Positions 5,108 to 5,337 of a stretch of 5,337 nt of DNA are shown here, one piece after another; within the stretch, counting starts at the first letter, position 1; each line of letters begins with the position of its first letter. Source of the stretch: CAYLWW01 sp964387585 (GTDB taxonomy: Bacteria > Pseudomonadota > Alphaproteobacteria > Rickettsiales > Midichloriaceae). The notes beneath the pieces are model-generated. The model worked only from the letters and a program-made list of their open reading frames with translations. It made no database searches and was not told the origin of the DNA. The DNA lies in NCBI GenBank assembly GCA_964387585.1, contig CAYLWW010000085.1:1-5337 (forward strand), written 5' to 3'. The translations under genes were made by a program, and so were the position numbers.

Positions 5108-5115
5108 TACCTCGT

Positions 5116-5120
5116 CTCCT
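5116..5120 (-). promoter_or_regulatory. Shine-Dalgarno sequence of gene A
   Basis: AGGAG ends 8 bases before the ATG at 5107. It is the only ribosome binding site among the confident genes here that lies in non-coding leader rather than inside the preceding gene, marking gene A as the first gene of the tightly overlapped block. Confidence 0.75.
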
Positions 5121-5154
5121 ATGGCCCGCGTCAGATGCTGCTGGCGCGGGCTGT
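5121..5154. promoter_or_regulatory. GC-rich hairpin directly upstream of the gene A ribosome binding site
   Basis: GCCCGCG (5124-5130) and CGCGGGC (5145-5151) form a perfect 7-bp stem around a 14-base loop, extendable outwards by two G-U wobbles and one A-U pair. In minus-strand RNA it ends immediately before the AGGAG of gene A and is not followed by a U tract, so it does not look like a terminator for the operon. A 5' leader structure affecting translation or transcript stability is the more natural reading. On the plus strand it is followed only by TGTTTCG, a poor terminator tail. Confidence 0.45.
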
Positions 5155-5286
5155 TTCGTGGGTGCCGCCGGCCTGTGGGTAGGTCAGGCCGGCGACCGCT
5201 GCGCGCGTGTCGGTGGCCGCGCTCGCCACTCCTGCGGGGCCGGGGTATCGACCACGCCCGGCCGTTGGGATCTGGGTCAGGCCCAC
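5131..5286 (-). CDS. Possible 51-aa Gly/Ala-rich small protein (doubtful)
   Basis: A GTG at 5286 opens a 51-codon frame ending in TGA at 5133-5131. Its start would overlap the end of the upstream partial gene by 10 bases, and a GAGG (5294-5297) sits 7 bases before it, which fits the overlapping style of this operon. Against it: the product is low-complexity (rich in G, A, P, T and R) with no recognisable domain, its G/C-ending codon share is visibly lower than in neighbours, and its 3' end runs into the hairpin before gene A. The frame also stays open upstream to the window edge, so a longer gene is not excluded. It may equally be an untranslated leader. Confidence 0.25.
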   Translation of the reverse strand: MGLTQIPTAGRGRYPGPAGVASAATDTRAAVAGLTYPQAGGTHETARASSI

Positions 5287-5309
5287 GCCACGTCCTCGAC
5301 CTGGGTCAG
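5269..5309. repeat. Pair of 12-bp near-identical direct repeats
   Basis: GATCTGGGTCAG (5269-5280) and GACCTGGGTCAG (5298-5309) match at 11 of 12 positions, with starts 29 bases apart. A weaker third copy sharing GGTCAGGCC lies at 5182-5190. The right-hand copy falls inside the partial upstream gene and the left-hand copy spans its stop codon. They could be operator half-sites for the downstream operon, but no promoter boxes are recognisable nearby and chance similarity in GC-rich sequence is possible. Confidence 0.3.
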
Positions 5310-5337
5310 CCACGCCGGCTCCCGGCGCGCGGGGTGC
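5277..5337 (-). CDS. C-terminal end of an unidentified protein (partial, 5' end outside the window)
   Basis: Reading leftwards from 5336, 19 sense codons precede a TGA at 5279-5277. The peptide ends REPAWLTQVEDVAWA. All 19 codons end in G or C, matching the strong third-position bias of the confident genes downstream, whereas the competing frame over the same bases has many A- and T-ending codons. That bias is the main reason for calling it coding. No domain can be recognised from so short a tail. It has the same orientation as the downstream operon and ends 169 bases before gene A starts, so it may be the preceding gene of the same transcription unit. Confidence 0.45.
   Translation of the reverse strand, partial: HPARREPAWLTQVEDVAWA

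Noticed and set aside
5121..5165. Rho-independent terminator at the hairpin before gene A
   Set aside because: On the minus strand no U tract follows the stem; on the plus strand only TGTTTCG follows and no plus-strand gene ends there.

Overview
The window is a compact, very GC-rich stretch in which every gene I can support lies on the minus strand, so it reads from right (5') to left (3'). Third codon positions are almost all G or C. The gene content (SNF2-type helicase, orphan beta-class DNA methyltransferase, Gp37/Gp68-type three-cysteine protein, many tiny cysteine-rich genes, zero intergenic space) is typical of the replication/modification region of a temperate phage, prophage or phage-derived island in a high-GC bacterium. 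Nothing here fixes the host: there are no rRNA, tRNA, integrase or structural phage genes.

Layout in transcription order: the C-terminal end of an unidentified protein (5337-5277); a doubtful 51-codon ORF and a short hairpin just before a good ribosome binding site; gene A (5107-4394), a protein with a DUF7666-like N-terminus, an Imm5-like middle and a tract of four-residue Ala/Trp/Arg repeats encoded by a 12-bp tandem repeat; gene B (4397-4002), helical and unrecognised; gene C (4005-3607), a 132-aa Cys-rich phage-type protein; gene D (3610-3416), a 64-aa Cys-containing mini-protein; gene E (3419-2049), an SF2/SNF2-like helicase; gene F (2052-1162), an orphan SPPF DNA methyltransferase; gene G (1165-989), a 58-aa Cys-containing mini-protein; gene H (989-174), a DUF5131/Gp37-Gp68 protein with a CX6CX2C motif; gene I (177-88), a 29-aa single-pass membrane peptide with a glycine zipper; gene J (91 to left edge), a partial ORF.

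All nine junctions from A to J are stop/start overlaps: ATGA or GTGA (4 bp) eight times and TGATG (1 bp) once. Purine-rich Shine-Dalgarno sequences are often buried in the 3' end of the preceding gene. This fixes most start codons, rejects several longer in-frame extensions, reveals three genes (G, I, J) that are very short or partial, and points to one translationally coupled transcript. By inference the core is a phage DNA-processing module: helicase plus methyltransferase, next to a putative metal or radical-SAM-like protein, with small zinc-binding-type accessory proteins. The helicase, methyltransferase and DUF5131 families are known; the small genes and the repeat protein are the least described parts.
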